This document shows positions 34,650 to 44,782 of a DNA stretch of 64,000 nt, piece after piece (the first letter of the stretch is position 1; every line of letters starts with the position of its first letter). The translations under genes and the position numbers were made by a program. The DNA is taken from NCBI GenBank assembly GCA_965212165.1, contig OZ243096.1, positions 2,294,001 through 2,358,000 of the forward strand, in the 5' to 3' direction. The notes below the pieces were generated by a model. That model saw nothing but the letters and a program-made list of their open reading frames with translations. It did no database searches and was not told the DNA's origin. The stretch comes from RHLJ01 sp965212165 (lineage in GTDB: Bacteria > Bacteroidota > Rhodothermia > Balneolales > Balneolaceae).

Positions 34650-37031
34650 TTAAAATGAATGACCAATTCCAAAACTAAAATACATTTTCCTGTTATTAAA
34701 CCAACCAACATCAAGGTCGTGAGCTCGAAATGCAAAATCAAAGCGTACTACAACATAATCCCAATCCAGTCTCAAACCTAGGCCAGAACCTACTGCAATT
34801 TGTTTATAAAATTCATCTATAAAAAATCGACCATCTCGTAATTGATCTCCACTTGTATTAGAATCAAAATTGTTTTTTGGACCATACCATATGTTTCCTG
34901 CATCCACAAACCATGCTCCATGCCAATCTGCACCAAGTAAATCTCTAATGAAAATTTGTCTTGCTTCAGTAAAAGCAGCAAGTTTAATTTCACCACCATT
35001 TATGGTTACATCATTTGATGATATTGTTCCAGGTCCAAGTTGAAAAGGGGCCCAGCCTCTAATATCATTACTACCACCAGCAAAAAAACGACGATTTAAT
35101 GGAATAGAATTGCTACCACCATAAGGTTGGGCAAGACCGGCAAATAGCTTCCATGAGAACACTGCGTTATTTGATATTGGATAGTATTTTCTATAATCAG
35201 CTGTAAGTTTAATGAATCGGCTATACGTTAAACTATTATCACTTAGTTTAAATAGAGAAGGAAGTTCTCCTTCAATAGTTCCAGGAGTGATTATAAATCT
35301 ATCAAGAGTATACGGGATATTACCTCCAGCAGAGATTGAATATTCACTATAATAGCCAAAATTTCTTTTAATCAGATTTGTATTCTGACTTCTGAACGAG
35401 TATCTGATTATCGAAGATATTTGAGGTTCAAAATCCTGCAGAATACGAATATATTCTAGCGAGTTTTCACCGAACTCTCGTATCAAATTACTGGTAAATT
35501 CATCGGATGGATTAGTATCAACGATATCAAGTTCTATTAAATCTAAGAAAGATGAAAATCGATTAGTATGTTGTATTTCATATCGATAATTAAATCTGAC
35601 ATCTGAATTAATATCAAAATATAATTGATCTGAACGGCTATAAGATAATGAGTACCGAGTTAAACCACTCGTAAAGAATCTTTGGTTATCTAAAAAAGAA
35701 AAAGGGAAAGCAATACGTGGAACTGAATATTCGCCTCGTACTTCATAGCTTCTAAAGAGAGAAGATTGGACAGTATCTTCAGGTGCAATTTCTTCAAGTG
35801 TTCTAGAGCTTACAAATTCAAAGCTAGCGTTTGTACCAAAACTCAATCGTTCTGCTTTACCAAAAACATTATTGTTAGTGTAATCAACTCCAATCCCGGT
35901 ACCAAATCCATAGCGTTTCATACCGAAAAACTCTGTACTGATACTATGCTTAGTAATAGTTTCAAGATCGAAAAAAACAGGGATTTCTTCTTTTGTATAA
36001 TCTGGCCGAATTCCATTTTCACTTTGTCCAAAGCGCCTCGAATATAACATACCAAGGTTTTGAAATTCTTTTACTGTTTGTAAATAGAGTTCCTCGTTGT
36101 ATATATCACCAGGCTTGAATAATATTTGGTCACTTAAAAGTGAAAATTTTGTTTCAGTTTCTGGTTCCTTTGCAAGAAATATTTGACTTGAATCAACTGT
36201 GAAGGAGCCCCCAGAGAGAGTATCGAACTGTGAGTAATTATCAGGTGGCTCTGGGTCAGCTAATGAAATTTTTAAATCTCCAAAGGTATAAACGGAACCT
36301 GCTTGAATTCTAAAAAGCACATCCAAATTGTATGAATTAGAGGAATCTGGTTTTACAAAAGCAATTACAGAATCTCTTTCAATAGATGCATACCCATTAT
36401 TCTTAAGGAAACTAAGTATTCTTACTTGTTCATTTTTTAATTCTTGAGATTTGAATTGCCGATTAACTGAATAAGTTGAGTCATCTAAAGCCCTCTTAGA
36501 AAGTGGACTTTGATTAAAGAAACGTTTTCTTAGTTCAGGATCAGGAAGATTTGGAAATCCAGAAAAGGAGAGAGATTGTATTCTTGATGGCCTACCTTCA
36601 TTTATAATAAAAGAGACTTCAATTTTATTTCTTCGGTACTCAACAATTGTGGTATCAACATCTACCTCAAGGAATCCTAGTGATTCATAATAAAGTTTTA
36701 TACGATCCATGTCGTTAATTACGACTTGGCGATCTAATATTGAAGGATCTTCACCAAAACTACCATTACTCAGCTTCCATATAAAATACCATGGGGTAAA
36801 TCTAGGTATAGCAAGGAACTCTCGATTAGTTCGTGTGCGGACTAATGTTTCAAGTGTTCTATCTTTTACAAATTTATTCCCAGTGAAACGAATTCTACGA
36901 ATTACATCAGTTACAGAAGTAGAATCTACACTTGCAGTCTGGGCATAAATGGGTACTAAGGAGCTTACTAGTAGCAATATGATACATGCTACATAGAACT
37001 TAAGCTTATAAGAGGTAAGTTTAATTTTCAA
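34650..37031 (-). CDS. Omp85-superfamily outer-membrane protein (BamA/TamA-like)
   Basis: A 793-residue protein with a signal peptide (to about residue 30). It has several POTRA-like repeats (about 40-340, such as IRRIRFTGNKFVKDRTLETLVRTRT and GRPSRIQSLSFSG) and a C-terminal barrel (about 400-793). The loop-6 motif is present as NDIRGWAPFQLG, and the chain ends in aromatic F (SFGIGHSF). It may assemble outer-membrane proteins or act in lipid or surface-protein export, like TamA or other BamA paralogs. It is first in an operon with the CNB-fold protein and rlmD. Whether it is the main BamA is unlikely, because the usual neighbours (skp, lpxD) are absent. Confidence 0.9.
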   Translation of the reverse strand: MKIKLTSYKLKFYVACIILLLVSSLVPIYAQTASVDSTSVTDVIRRIRFTGNKFVKDRTLETLVRTRTNREFLAIPRFTPWYFIWKLSNGSFGEDPSILDRQVVINDMDRIKLYYESLGFLEVDVDTTIVEYRRNKIEVSFIINEGRPSRIQSLSFSGFPNLPDPELRKRFFNQSPLSKRALDDSTYSVNRQFKSQELKNEQVRILSFLKNNGYASIERDSVIAFVKPDSSNSYNLDVLFRIQAGSVYTFGDLKISLADPEPPDNYSQFDTLSGGSFTVDSSQIFLAKEPETETKFSLLSDQILFKPGDIYNEELYLQTVKEFQNLGMLYSRRFGQSENGIRPDYTKEEIPVFFDLETITKHSISTEFFGMKRYGFGTGIGVDYTNNNVFGKAERLSFGTNASFEFVSSRTLEEIAPEDTVQSSLFRSYEVRGEYSVPRIAFPFSFLDNQRFFTSGLTRYSLSYSRSDQLYFDINSDVRFNYRYEIQHTNRFSSFLDLIELDIVDTNPSDEFTSNLIREFGENSLEYIRILQDFEPQISSIIRYSFRSQNTNLIKRNFGYYSEYSISAGGNIPYTLDRFIITPGTIEGELPSLFKLSDNSLTYSRFIKLTADYRKYYPISNNAVFSWKLFAGLAQPYGGSNSIPLNRRFFAGGSNDIRGWAPFQLGPGTISSNDVTINGGEIKLAAFTEARQIFIRDLLGADWHGAWFVDAGNIWYGPKNNFDSNTSGDQLRDGRFFIDEFYKQIAVGSGLGLRLDWDYVVVRFDFAFRAHDLDVGWFNNRKMYFSFGIGHSF

Positions 37032-37096
37032 TTATATAAAGAATCAAAGACCAAGGTTTGACATGGCCTTTTTGTTCATTCTGTAAATGAGTAAGA

Positions 37097-37351
37097 CTAT
37101 ACGTCGTCGTAATCGAAACCTTCGTCTTCTTCGTTATGAAAGAAATCTTCTTTCCTGATATAATCAGGCCAAATGTCTTCTATACTCTCGTAAATGGTGT
37201 CTTCACCTTCATCAATCTCTTCCAGTTCTTCGAGATTTACAATTACTTGAGTTGGAAGACCATTTCGTTCTGCCCATTCAATTAATTCATCTCTATTAGC
37301 TGGAAAAGGGGCTTCGTCCAACGCGGCTGCTAATTCAACAGTCCAAATCAT
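37097..37351 (-). CDS. DUF2795 family small acidic protein
   Basis: An 84-residue protein. MIWTVELAAALDEAPFPANRDELIEWAERNGLPTQVIVNLEEL matches the DUF2795 pattern (a short helical fold starting with a substrate-free LxxxL and ending with an L..LE motif). The C-terminal 35 residues are strongly acidic (EEDEGFDYDDV). The family has no assigned function. It diverges from tatA across 166 bases. Confidence 0.85.
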   Translation of the reverse strand: MIWTVELAAALDEAPFPANRDELIEWAERNGLPTQVIVNLEELEEIDEGEDTIYESIEDIWPDYIRKEDFFHNEEDEGFDYDDV

Positions 37352-37517
37352 GTGTTTACCTTTGGTTAAAATTTTTTTGTTTAATATATCTAGTACATTA
37401 AACGTTCGAGCTAAATAAAATTCAAGTATTCATTTAATTTTTTTTGTACTCAAATCGTGCCGAAAATATTGCTATCTTGGCACAAATACATCAACTAAAT
37501 CCAGAAAGGATTATTTT

Positions 37518-37733
37518 ATGTTTAATGGAATAGGAACAACAGAAATTATCATCGTCGCAATCTTTGTATTAGTATTTTTTGGAGCAAAGAGAATCCCTGA
37601 ATTAGCTAAAGGTTTAGGGCAAGGAATTAAGGAATTCCGACAAGCTTCAAAAGACATTAAGAAAGAAATTGAAGATAGTTCTAAGGACATAGACGAAGCT
37701 ATAAATAACGAAGAAAACAAAACTTCAAAGTAA
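37518..37733 (+). CDS. tatA: twin-arginine translocase subunit TatA
   Basis: A 71-residue protein with one N-terminal transmembrane helix (IIIVAIFVLVFFGAKRIPELAKGLGQGIKEF), the FGAKRIPELA hinge and the amphipathic helix that define TatA/E. Its polar tail is acidic and basic. TatA polymerises to form the Tat protein-export pore. tatC is not in the window, which is common in these genomes. It starts an operon with gatA (11 bases downstream) and four further genes. Confidence 0.96.
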   Translation: MFNGIGTTEIIIVAIFVLVFFGAKRIPELAKGLGQGIKEFRQASKDIKKEIEDSSKDIDEAINNEENKTSK

Positions 37734-37744
37734 TAGAGGGCGAT

Positions 37745-39277
37745 TTGACGATTAGCACCATTGCAGAAGCTAGACAGAAAGTTCTGGCTGGTGACATAAC
37801 ATTAAGAGAATTAGTAGAAGCTTACAAAAAGCAAATTGAGTCTACAAATGATGAAGTAAACGCATTCGTTTACTTTGACTTTGAAGGCGCCTTTGAACAA
37901 GCTAATGAGATCCAGAAAAAAGTAGAAAGTGGTACTGCCGGCTCTTTAGTTGGAGCAGTTCTGGGTATCAAAGATGTTATTTGTGAGCGAGGAAAGCCAA
38001 CAACCTGTGCGTCAAACATTTTAAAAGACTTTGAAAGTGTGTACGATGCCACAGTTATTGAGCGACTTAAAAGCGAAGACGCAATATTAATTGGTCGTCT
38101 AAATATGGATGAATTTGCAATGGGTTCGACTAACGAATATAGTCGTTATGGTGCTGCGAAGAATCCACATGATACATCCAAAGTAACTGGTGGTTCATCA
38201 GGAGGAAGTGCAGCAGCGGTTGCTGCAGGGATGGTAAATGGAACTCTTGGCTCCGATACTGGGGGCTCAATTCGACAACCAGCTTCATATTGTGGTGTTG
38301 TTGGATTAAAACCAACGTATGGGCGTGTATCTCGCTATGGTTTAGTCGCTTATGCTTCTTCATTCGATTCAATCGGACCATTTGGTAATTCAGTAGAAGA
38401 TGTTGCAAACATTTTGCAAACCATTTCAGGTTTTGATGAAAATGATAATACTTCATCTTCTGTAGAAAAGGACGATTATGTCAAAGCAGTCAATAATCCT
38501 ATTAAAAATATTAAAATAGGAGTACCTGACGCTTTATTTGCTGATGGTCTTGATGAAGAAATTAAAGCTGGAATAAATGAGACTTTATCCAAATTAGAGA
38601 AAAATGGTGCAGAGTTAGTACCCATTGAATTACCTCACTCAAAATTTGGAATAGCAACTTATTATATTTTAGCAACTGCAGAGGCTTCAAGTAACTTAGC
38701 TAGGTTTGATGGTATCAGATATGGACATCGCGCTGACAAAGATGTTATGCTAGATGAGCTAAAGGCAGAAGAAGAAGAGTTAAAATTAAGAATTAAAAAT
38801 GCTGCAGGCGATGATCTTTCTGCATTGGAACTAGATTTAAAAAAGCTTGACTCTCCATTAACGAGATTGTACAAAAAATCTAGAACCGAAGGATTTGGAA
38901 TGGAGGTTAAACGAAGAATCATGCTTGGTACCTACGTATTAAGTGCTGGTTACTATGATGCTTACTATGGTAAAGCACAACGTGTTCGCCGACTTATAAA
39001 AGAAGATTATACAAAAGCTTTTGAAAAAGTTGATGTAATAGTAACACCAACGGCACCTACAACAGCTTTTGGTTTAGGCGAAAAGCAAGACGATCCAATT
39101 CAAATGTATTTGAATGATGTGTATACAATCTCAGCAAACTTAGCGGGAATTTGTGGGATCAGTTTACCAGCTGGCACTCACTCAAATGGCTTACCCTACG
39201 GTATCCAGTTTATGGGTAATGCTTTTCAGGAATCAAAGATATTAAATGTAGCTCGTTTAGTGGAACTACTAGACTAA
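37745..39277 (+). CDS. gatA: aspartyl/glutamyl-tRNA amidotransferase subunit A
   Basis: A 510-residue amidase-signature enzyme that supplies ammonia to convert Glu-tRNA-Gln or Asp-tRNA-Asn. The catalytic Ser-cisSer-Lys region is visible: Lys in GIKDVI near 76, GGSSGGSAAAVAAG, and LGSDTGGSIRQPAS with the nucleophile Ser. C-terminal YNDVYTISANLAGI and LPAGTHSNGLPYGIQFMG fit GatA. The start is TTG at 37745 after a GAGGGCGAT Shine-Dalgarno-like sequence. gatB and gatC are not in the window. Confidence 0.96.
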   Translation: MTISTIAEARQKVLAGDITLRELVEAYKKQIESTNDEVNAFVYFDFEGAFEQANEIQKKVESGTAGSLVGAVLGIKDVICERGKPTTCASNILKDFESVYDATVIERLKSEDAILIGRLNMDEFAMGSTNEYSRYGAAKNPHDTSKVTGGSSGGSAAAVAAGMVNGTLGSDTGGSIRQPASYCGVVGLKPTYGRVSRYGLVAYASSFDSIGPFGNSVEDVANILQTISGFDENDNTSSSVEKDDYVKAVNNPIKNIKIGVPDALFADGLDEEIKAGINETLSKLEKNGAELVPIELPHSKFGIATYYILATAEASSNLARFDGIRYGHRADKDVMLDELKAEEEELKLRIKNAAGDDLSALELDLKKLDSPLTRLYKKSRTEGFGMEVKRRIMLGTYVLSAGYYDAYYGKAQRVRRLIKEDYTKAFEKVDVIVTPTAPTTAFGLGEKQDDPIQMYLNDVYTISANLAGICGISLPAGTHSNGLPYGIQFMGNAFQESKILNVARLVELLD

Positions 39278-39325
39278 ATCATTATACTCATTTAGGTTCA
39301 ATTTTTAATTAAACATACATTCATC

Positions 39326-40090
39326 ATGAACCGACTCAAGGGAAAGACGGTCTTAATAACCGGAGCTACATCCGGAATTGGAAAAGCCTGCGCTGAATTA
39401 TTTGCAGAGAGCGGCTGTAATTTAGTCTTAACTGGAAGGAGAGAGGACCGACTCACGGAAATTTCTGCTTATTTAAAATCAACTTATAAAGTTGATGTCT
39501 CCTACAATACTTTTGATATTAGGGAATTAGATAAGTGTAAGGTATTTGTTGATCAACTTGATGAAGATATCGACATCCTTATCAATAACGCTGGACTTGC
39601 AATAGGTGTTGATTCAGTTCAGAATGGTGACTTTAATGATTGGAACCCAATGATTGATACCAATATTAAAGGTTTATTAGCTATGACTAGGCTTCTAACT
39701 CCAAATATGGTTAAAAGAAATACAGGTCATATAATCAATTTAGGATCTACAGCTGGTCATGAAGCATATCCAGGTGGAGTTGTTTATTGTGCCACTAAAC
39801 ACGCAGTGAAGGCAATTACCGAAGCTACAAAAAAAGATCTTCATGGCACAAAAGTGAGAGTCAGTATGGTTTCACCAGGATTGGTCGAAACTGAGTTTAG
39901 TAATGTTCGGTTTAAAGGTGATGATAACCGAGCTGATTCAGTTTATAAAGGAATTGAACCTCTTACAGCACAAGATATTGCGGAGATCATCTTATTTGTT
40001 GCTAACCGGCCAGAGCATGTTAATATTTTAGACTCTATTGTATTACCCGTTTATCAATCTTCAGCTCAAATGGTTTATCGTGAAGAATAA
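39326..40090 (+). CDS. short-chain dehydrogenase/reductase (YdfG-like)
   Basis: A 254-residue SDR. The NAD(P) motif is TGATSGIGKA, with NNAG in DILINNAGLAIG, the active Ser in INLGSTAG, and YxxxK in VYCATKHAVK. It resembles NADP-dependent serine/malonate-semialdehyde-type dehydrogenases (YdfG), but the substrate is unproven. It lies 48 bases after gatA and overlaps the next lipoprotein gene by 11 bases. Confidence 0.93.
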   Translation: MNRLKGKTVLITGATSGIGKACAELFAESGCNLVLTGRREDRLTEISAYLKSTYKVDVSYNTFDIRELDKCKVFVDQLDEDIDILINNAGLAIGVDSVQNGDFNDWNPMIDTNIKGLLAMTRLLTPNMVKRNTGHIINLGSTAGHEAYPGGVVYCATKHAVKAITEATKKDLHGTKVRVSMVSPGLVETEFSNVRFKGDDNRADSVYKGIEPLTAQDIAEIILFVANRPEHVNILDSIVLPVYQSSAQMVYREE

Positions 40091-41054
40091 ATTGATCTTA
40101 TTATGTACTCTGATTTTTCTTCTATCTAATTGTGAATCTAAAGATAGTTCAGGGCTTCAGTTTTCTGATAAAGGTAGAAGTGTACCTGATTTTATCGCAG
40201 ATTCTGCTTACCAATTTATTGAAGCTCAAGTCAATTTTGGGCCAAGAGTACCAAACACTTATGGGCATGTTGAGACTAGAAAATATTTAGAATCTAAATT
40301 TAGATCTTACGCTGGATCTGGAAGTGTATTTTCTCAAGAGTTTGAAAAACCAGGATATTCAGGAAATTCACTAAAAATGGCGAATATTATTGCTGCATTT
40401 AATACTTCATCTCCTGACCGTATTATGCTTGCAGCACATTGGGATACACGCCCACGAGCGGATGAAGACACTGTTAGAACTGCAGATTATATTCTGGGGG
40501 CTGATGATGGTGGAAGTGGAGTTGGTGTTCTTATTGAGTTAGCTAGAATATTTTCTGATAATCCACCTCCAATCGGAGTAGATATTGTATTATTTGATGG
40601 CGAGGATTATGGGACTCAAGGAGACTTAGCGAATTATTTCTTAGGTTCAAAATATTGGTCTTTAAACCCTCCTGTACAAGGTTATTCTCCTAGATTTGGA
40701 ATATTATTAGATATGGTCGGAGCTAAAAATGCAGAATTTCCTAAAGAACGCTATTCAATGGCTTATGCTCCAAATCTGGTGAATGAAATTTGGGAAATTG
40801 CCAGTCAAAAAGGATATGAGAACTATTTTCTAAATGAAGATGGAGTAGCTATTCAGGATGATCATAAAATTGTAAATGAAAATACTGATATTCCTTTTAT
40901 TGATATTATACATCACTATAATTCTGATGAAGGGGGTAAAAGTGTTTTCCCAAGTCACTGGCATACACACCAAGATGATATGCCTATTATTGGAAAAGAA
41001 ACTCTTCAAGCGGTAGGTGATGTACTTCTCGAGCTAATTTATAATAGGATTTAA
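40080..41054 (+). CDS. M28 glutaminyl-peptide cyclotransferase-like lipoprotein
   Basis: I choose the GTG at 40080, giving VKNKLILLCTLIFLLSNCES, a lipoprotein signal with the lipobox Cys near 18; an upstream TTG would add 14 residues without a signal. The product has 324 residues. Zinc-peptidase-fold blocks are AAHWDTRPRADED, GADDGGSGVGVLIELA, LFDGEDYG and HWHTHQDDMP. These match the bacterial glutaminyl cyclase branch of M28, which forms N-terminal pyroglutamate. Aminopeptidase activity is the alternative. Its stop shares a base with the prmA start. Confidence 0.88.
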   Translation: MKNKLILLCTLIFLLSNCESKDSSGLQFSDKGRSVPDFIADSAYQFIEAQVNFGPRVPNTYGHVETRKYLESKFRSYAGSGSVFSQEFEKPGYSGNSLKMANIIAAFNTSSPDRIMLAAHWDTRPRADEDTVRTADYILGADDGGSGVGVLIELARIFSDNPPPIGVDIVLFDGEDYGTQGDLANYFLGSKYWSLNPPVQGYSPRFGILLDMVGAKNAEFPKERYSMAYAPNLVNEIWEIASQKGYENYFLNEDGVAIQDDHKIVNENTDIPFIDIIHHYNSDEGGKSVFPSHWHTHQDDMPIIGKETLQAVGDVLLELIYNRI

Positions 41055-41887
41055 TGGATTATATAGAAGTTTCTATATCACTAAAAAATGAATATCACGA
41101 GCTATTGATTGCTGAGCTCTTTGATATGGATTTTGAAGGATTTGAAGAAGATGAAAATCTCCTTAAATGTTCAATTCCGAGCAATAGATTTGATGACACA
41201 AAGAGAGAAGAAATTGAACAGATTTTGATGGGTTTTGGCGCAGGTGCAATTATTATAAGTGAAGATTTAATATCACCTCAGAATTGGAATCAAACTTGGG
41301 AGCAATCTATAAAACCACAAACAATTGGAAAATTTTATGTTAGACCAACTTGGGCTCCAAAAAATCAGAATAACAATATTATAGAACTTCTTATTGATCC
41401 TAAAATGGCTTTTGGTACAGGATACCATGCCACAACACGATTGATTTTAGAATGGATTCCAGAAATAATCTCAAAAGGTGATATTATTCTTGATGCAGGT
41501 ACAGGAACAGGAATATTAGGAATTGCTGCAATTAAAGTTGGAGCCACTTCTGCATTTGGCTTCGATATTGATGAATGGAGTAAGGATAATGCTGAAGAGA
41601 ATATGGAACTAAATGGAATTGATAACTTTGATGTGGAGCTAGGTTCAATTGAAGTTATTCCAAAAGATGCTGAATATGATGTTATCCTTGCAAATATCAA
41701 TAGAAATGCACTCATTTATTTAATACCTCAACTATTAATATTTCTAAAAAAAGGCGGGAAATTATTGCTCTCAGGGTTACTTAAAGAGGATGAAGAAACC
41801 ATTTTATCATTAGACTGCGTTAAAAGTTTAGAATATCAAGAAACAAGACAACAACAAGAATGGATTGCAATTTTATTTAACTCATGA
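41054..41887 (+). CDS. prmA: ribosomal protein L11 methyltransferase
   Basis: A 277-residue SAM-dependent enzyme that trimethylates ribosomal protein L11. It has an N-terminal substrate-recognition part (VSISLKNEYHELLIAELFDMDFEGFEE), MAFGTGYHATTRL, SAM motif LDAGTGTGILGIAAIKVGA, and ANINRNALIYLIPQLL (NIxR/N motif). Length and blocks are typical. It shares an A with the preceding stop and overlaps ppx by 4 bases (ATGA). Confidence 0.95.
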   Translation: MDYIEVSISLKNEYHELLIAELFDMDFEGFEEDENLLKCSIPSNRFDDTKREEIEQILMGFGAGAIIISEDLISPQNWNQTWEQSIKPQTIGKFYVRPTWAPKNQNNNIIELLIDPKMAFGTGYHATTRLILEWIPEIISKGDIILDAGTGTGILGIAAIKVGATSAFGFDIDEWSKDNAEENMELNGIDNFDVELGSIEVIPKDAEYDVILANINRNALIYLIPQLLIFLKKGGKLLLSGLLKEDEETILSLDCVKSLEYQETRQQQEWIAILFNS

Positions 41888-42804
41888 AAGCTGCAATAGA
41901 TATAGGCACCAATACTGTATTATTATTAGTTGCCGACTACTCAGAAGGTAGAATTAATATAATTCATGAGGAGCAACGTATTCCACGTTTAGGTAAAGGT
42001 GTAGATAGTTCAAAGCAACTTCACCCTGATGGAATAGCTAGAGTTCTAAACTGTATTAAAGAATACAAATCAATAATAGATAAAGACTTTCCAGAAATTG
42101 ATGAAGTAGTTATTACTGCTACTAGTGCTGTTCGTGATGCACAAAACAGAAATGAATTTATCCAACAAGTAAAAGACGAAACTGGTCTTAATGTTCAGCT
42201 TTTAAGTGGAGATGAAGAAGCTCAATACACATTTGAAGGAGCAATATCAGTACTCGATTTAGAAGATAAAGCGCCGTTATTCGTACTCGATATTGGTGGT
42301 GGAAGTACCGAATTAGCATTCGGAACTAAGAATGGAATTTCAAAATATCACTCTTTTGATATGGGTTCTGTACGTTATAAGGAACGATTTTTACTTCATA
42401 ATCCACCCTATAACGAAGAAATATTTGAATGTAGAGATGAAATAAGGCTACTACTTACAAAGAATAAGTTTAAAGTTCCTAAAACTGTTCAAGCGATTGG
42501 AGTTGCTGGTACAGTTACATCATTGGCAGCAATTGATCTTCAATTGGATGAATACAAAAATGAAACTTTGAATGGTCATATTATCAATAGAGAGAAACTC
42601 TCTAAAAGTATTGAGATATTTAGCCTTCATACATATGATCAATTACTAGAACTTAGTCCAGTTTTACTAAAAGGTAGAGAGGACATCTTTTTAACTGGAT
42701 TATTAATACTAGAAGGCTTCATGAAATTTTATAACCTTGATGAGATTAAAGTATCAACAGGTGGGCTTAGACACGGGGCATTATTATTAAATAAAAAAGT
42801 TTAA
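41884..42804 (+). CDS. Ppx/GppA phosphatase (exopolyphosphatase-type)
   Basis: A 306-residue member of the ASKHA fold. The first phosphate loop is AAIDIGTNTVLLLVADY, and the second is VLDIGGGSTELAFG; a C-terminal STGGLRHGALL block closes the site. This is the short form without the HD domain seen in some Ppx/GppA proteins. Members hydrolyse polyphosphate or pppGpp; the substrate is unproven here. It is the last gene before the ECF sigma factor, 61 bases upstream of it. Confidence 0.93.
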   Translation: MKAAIDIGTNTVLLLVADYSEGRINIIHEEQRIPRLGKGVDSSKQLHPDGIARVLNCIKEYKSIIDKDFPEIDEVVITATSAVRDAQNRNEFIQQVKDETGLNVQLLSGDEEAQYTFEGAISVLDLEDKAPLFVLDIGGGSTELAFGTKNGISKYHSFDMGSVRYKERFLLHNPPYNEEIFECRDEIRLLLTKNKFKVPKTVQAIGVAGTVTSLAAIDLQLDEYKNETLNGHIINREKLSKSIEIFSLHTYDQLLELSPVLLKGREDIFLTGLLILEGFMKFYNLDEIKVSTGGLRHGALLLNKKV

Positions 42805-42865
42805 AAAGAGAATTTTCATTTTGCTTAAGCTTTGTATTTTAAGCCACTAATATTTTTACCTATTC

Positions 42866-43498
42866 ATGTCAAACAGTAGTAATAAGGAAATTAATACATC
42901 ACCACGGGAGAACGCTTCTGCAAGCAGTATCGAGGACGATAAGTTTGTGTCTGACGCTCTTGCTGGAAATGAAGATTCTTATAAAAAACTCGTTGATAAA
43001 TACGATAGACCCATTTTTTTTCATATTCGTAAGATGATAAAAGAAAAGGAAATGGTAGAAGATTTAGTTCAAGAGGTATTTATAAAGGCCTTTAAGAATT
43101 TGAAGACCTACAGTAATGAATATGCGTTTTCAACGTGGTTATACCGAATAGCTACGAATCATACCATCGATTATCTACGCAAAAAGAAACTGCAAACATT
43201 CTCTATCAACGATCCTGTAAGAACAAAGGATGGAGATATGGAGGTTCAACTTCCTGATGAAAGTTTTGCTACCGATGAACCGTTAATTAAGAAAGAACGT
43301 AAAGCGATTGTTCAAAATGCAATTTCTAATCTCCCAGAGAAATATAGATTAGTTATAGAAATGAGGCATATGGAAGAGTTGAGTTATGATGAAATAGCTG
43401 TTGAACTAGATCTTCCTTTAGGCACAGTAAAGGCTCATATCTTTAGAGCTCGTGAGCTTCTCTATAAGGCTCTAATTGATAAAAAGGATATGTTTTAA
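42866..43498 (+). CDS. ECF-type RNA polymerase sigma factor
   Basis: A 210-residue sigma-70 family protein. Region 2 reads EDLVQEVFIKAFKNLKTY and FSTWLYRIATNHTIDYLRKKK. Region 4 reads NLPEKYRLVIEMRHMEELSYDEIAVELDLPLGTVKAHIFRARELL. The N-terminal 30 residues are Ser/Asn-rich and look disordered. No anti-sigma factor follows on the same strand, so regulation may be by another route. It is transcribed alone and followed by a terminator hairpin. Confidence 0.93.
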   Translation: MSNSSNKEINTSPRENASASSIEDDKFVSDALAGNEDSYKKLVDKYDRPIFFHIRKMIKEKEMVEDLVQEVFIKAFKNLKTYSNEYAFSTWLYRIATNHTIDYLRKKKLQTFSINDPVRTKDGDMEVQLPDESFATDEPLIKKERKAIVQNAISNLPEKYRLVIEMRHMEELSYDEIAVELDLPLGTVKAHIFRARELLYKALIDKKDMF

Positions 43499-43554
43499 AC
43501 TTTAAGTTTAGTCATTCATTCAAATCTAGGAAGTAAAATAAATCCTATTCTTCT

Positions 43555-43586
43555 CGTTACGTAACTCTGCTACGTGATGCTTTTTT
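43555..43586 (+). terminator. terminator after the ECF sigma gene
   Basis: A stem of up to 9 pairs (43555-43563 with 43571-43579, with two G-T pairs) and a 7-base loop (actctgc), followed by one C and six T. It overlaps a perfect 10-base palindrome, gttacgtaac (43556-43565). Confidence 0.55.
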
Positions 43587-43829
43587 AAGCTCCTGTATCC
43601 ATTTAGGTAGAGTCTCTAATATGACATTCCGAACGAGACGTTCGGAACGAGTTTAAAAAATGGTGTCGGGAATTAATTTGGCTGGATCGTGATCCGCCCG
43701 TACGGGTTATCAAAGGCAATTTCCTGGATCATATCTTTAAGGAATAGGAACGTTGATTTAATTCTCCATAAGATCGAAGCATCAGTTACAACAGATACCG
43801 GATCAAGTCCAGGATGACAACTTCTATTG
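43587..43829. repeat. palindrome-rich intergenic segment
   Basis: This region has visibly higher G+C than its surroundings. It contains a 9-bp perfect inverted repeat (ttccgaacg/cgttcggaa at 43627-43647, 3-base loop) with GAACGAG repeated (43631 and 43645). A cccgtacggg palindrome is near 43698, and a ggatcaagtccaggatgacaactt segment starts at 43800. A 40-codon frame without a start codon ends near 43743 with FKKWCRELIWLDRDPPVR. No gene can be supported. It may be a small repeat element or a decayed mobile-element remnant. Confidence 0.45.
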
Positions 43830-44762
<933 letters not shown>

Positions 44763-44782
44763 TACCGATGAAGCAACGAGTG

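Noticed and set aside
40038..40079. TTG start of the glutaminyl-cyclase-like lipoprotein
   Set aside because: The GTG at 40080 starts directly at the lipoprotein signal; the extension lies deep within the SDR gene.
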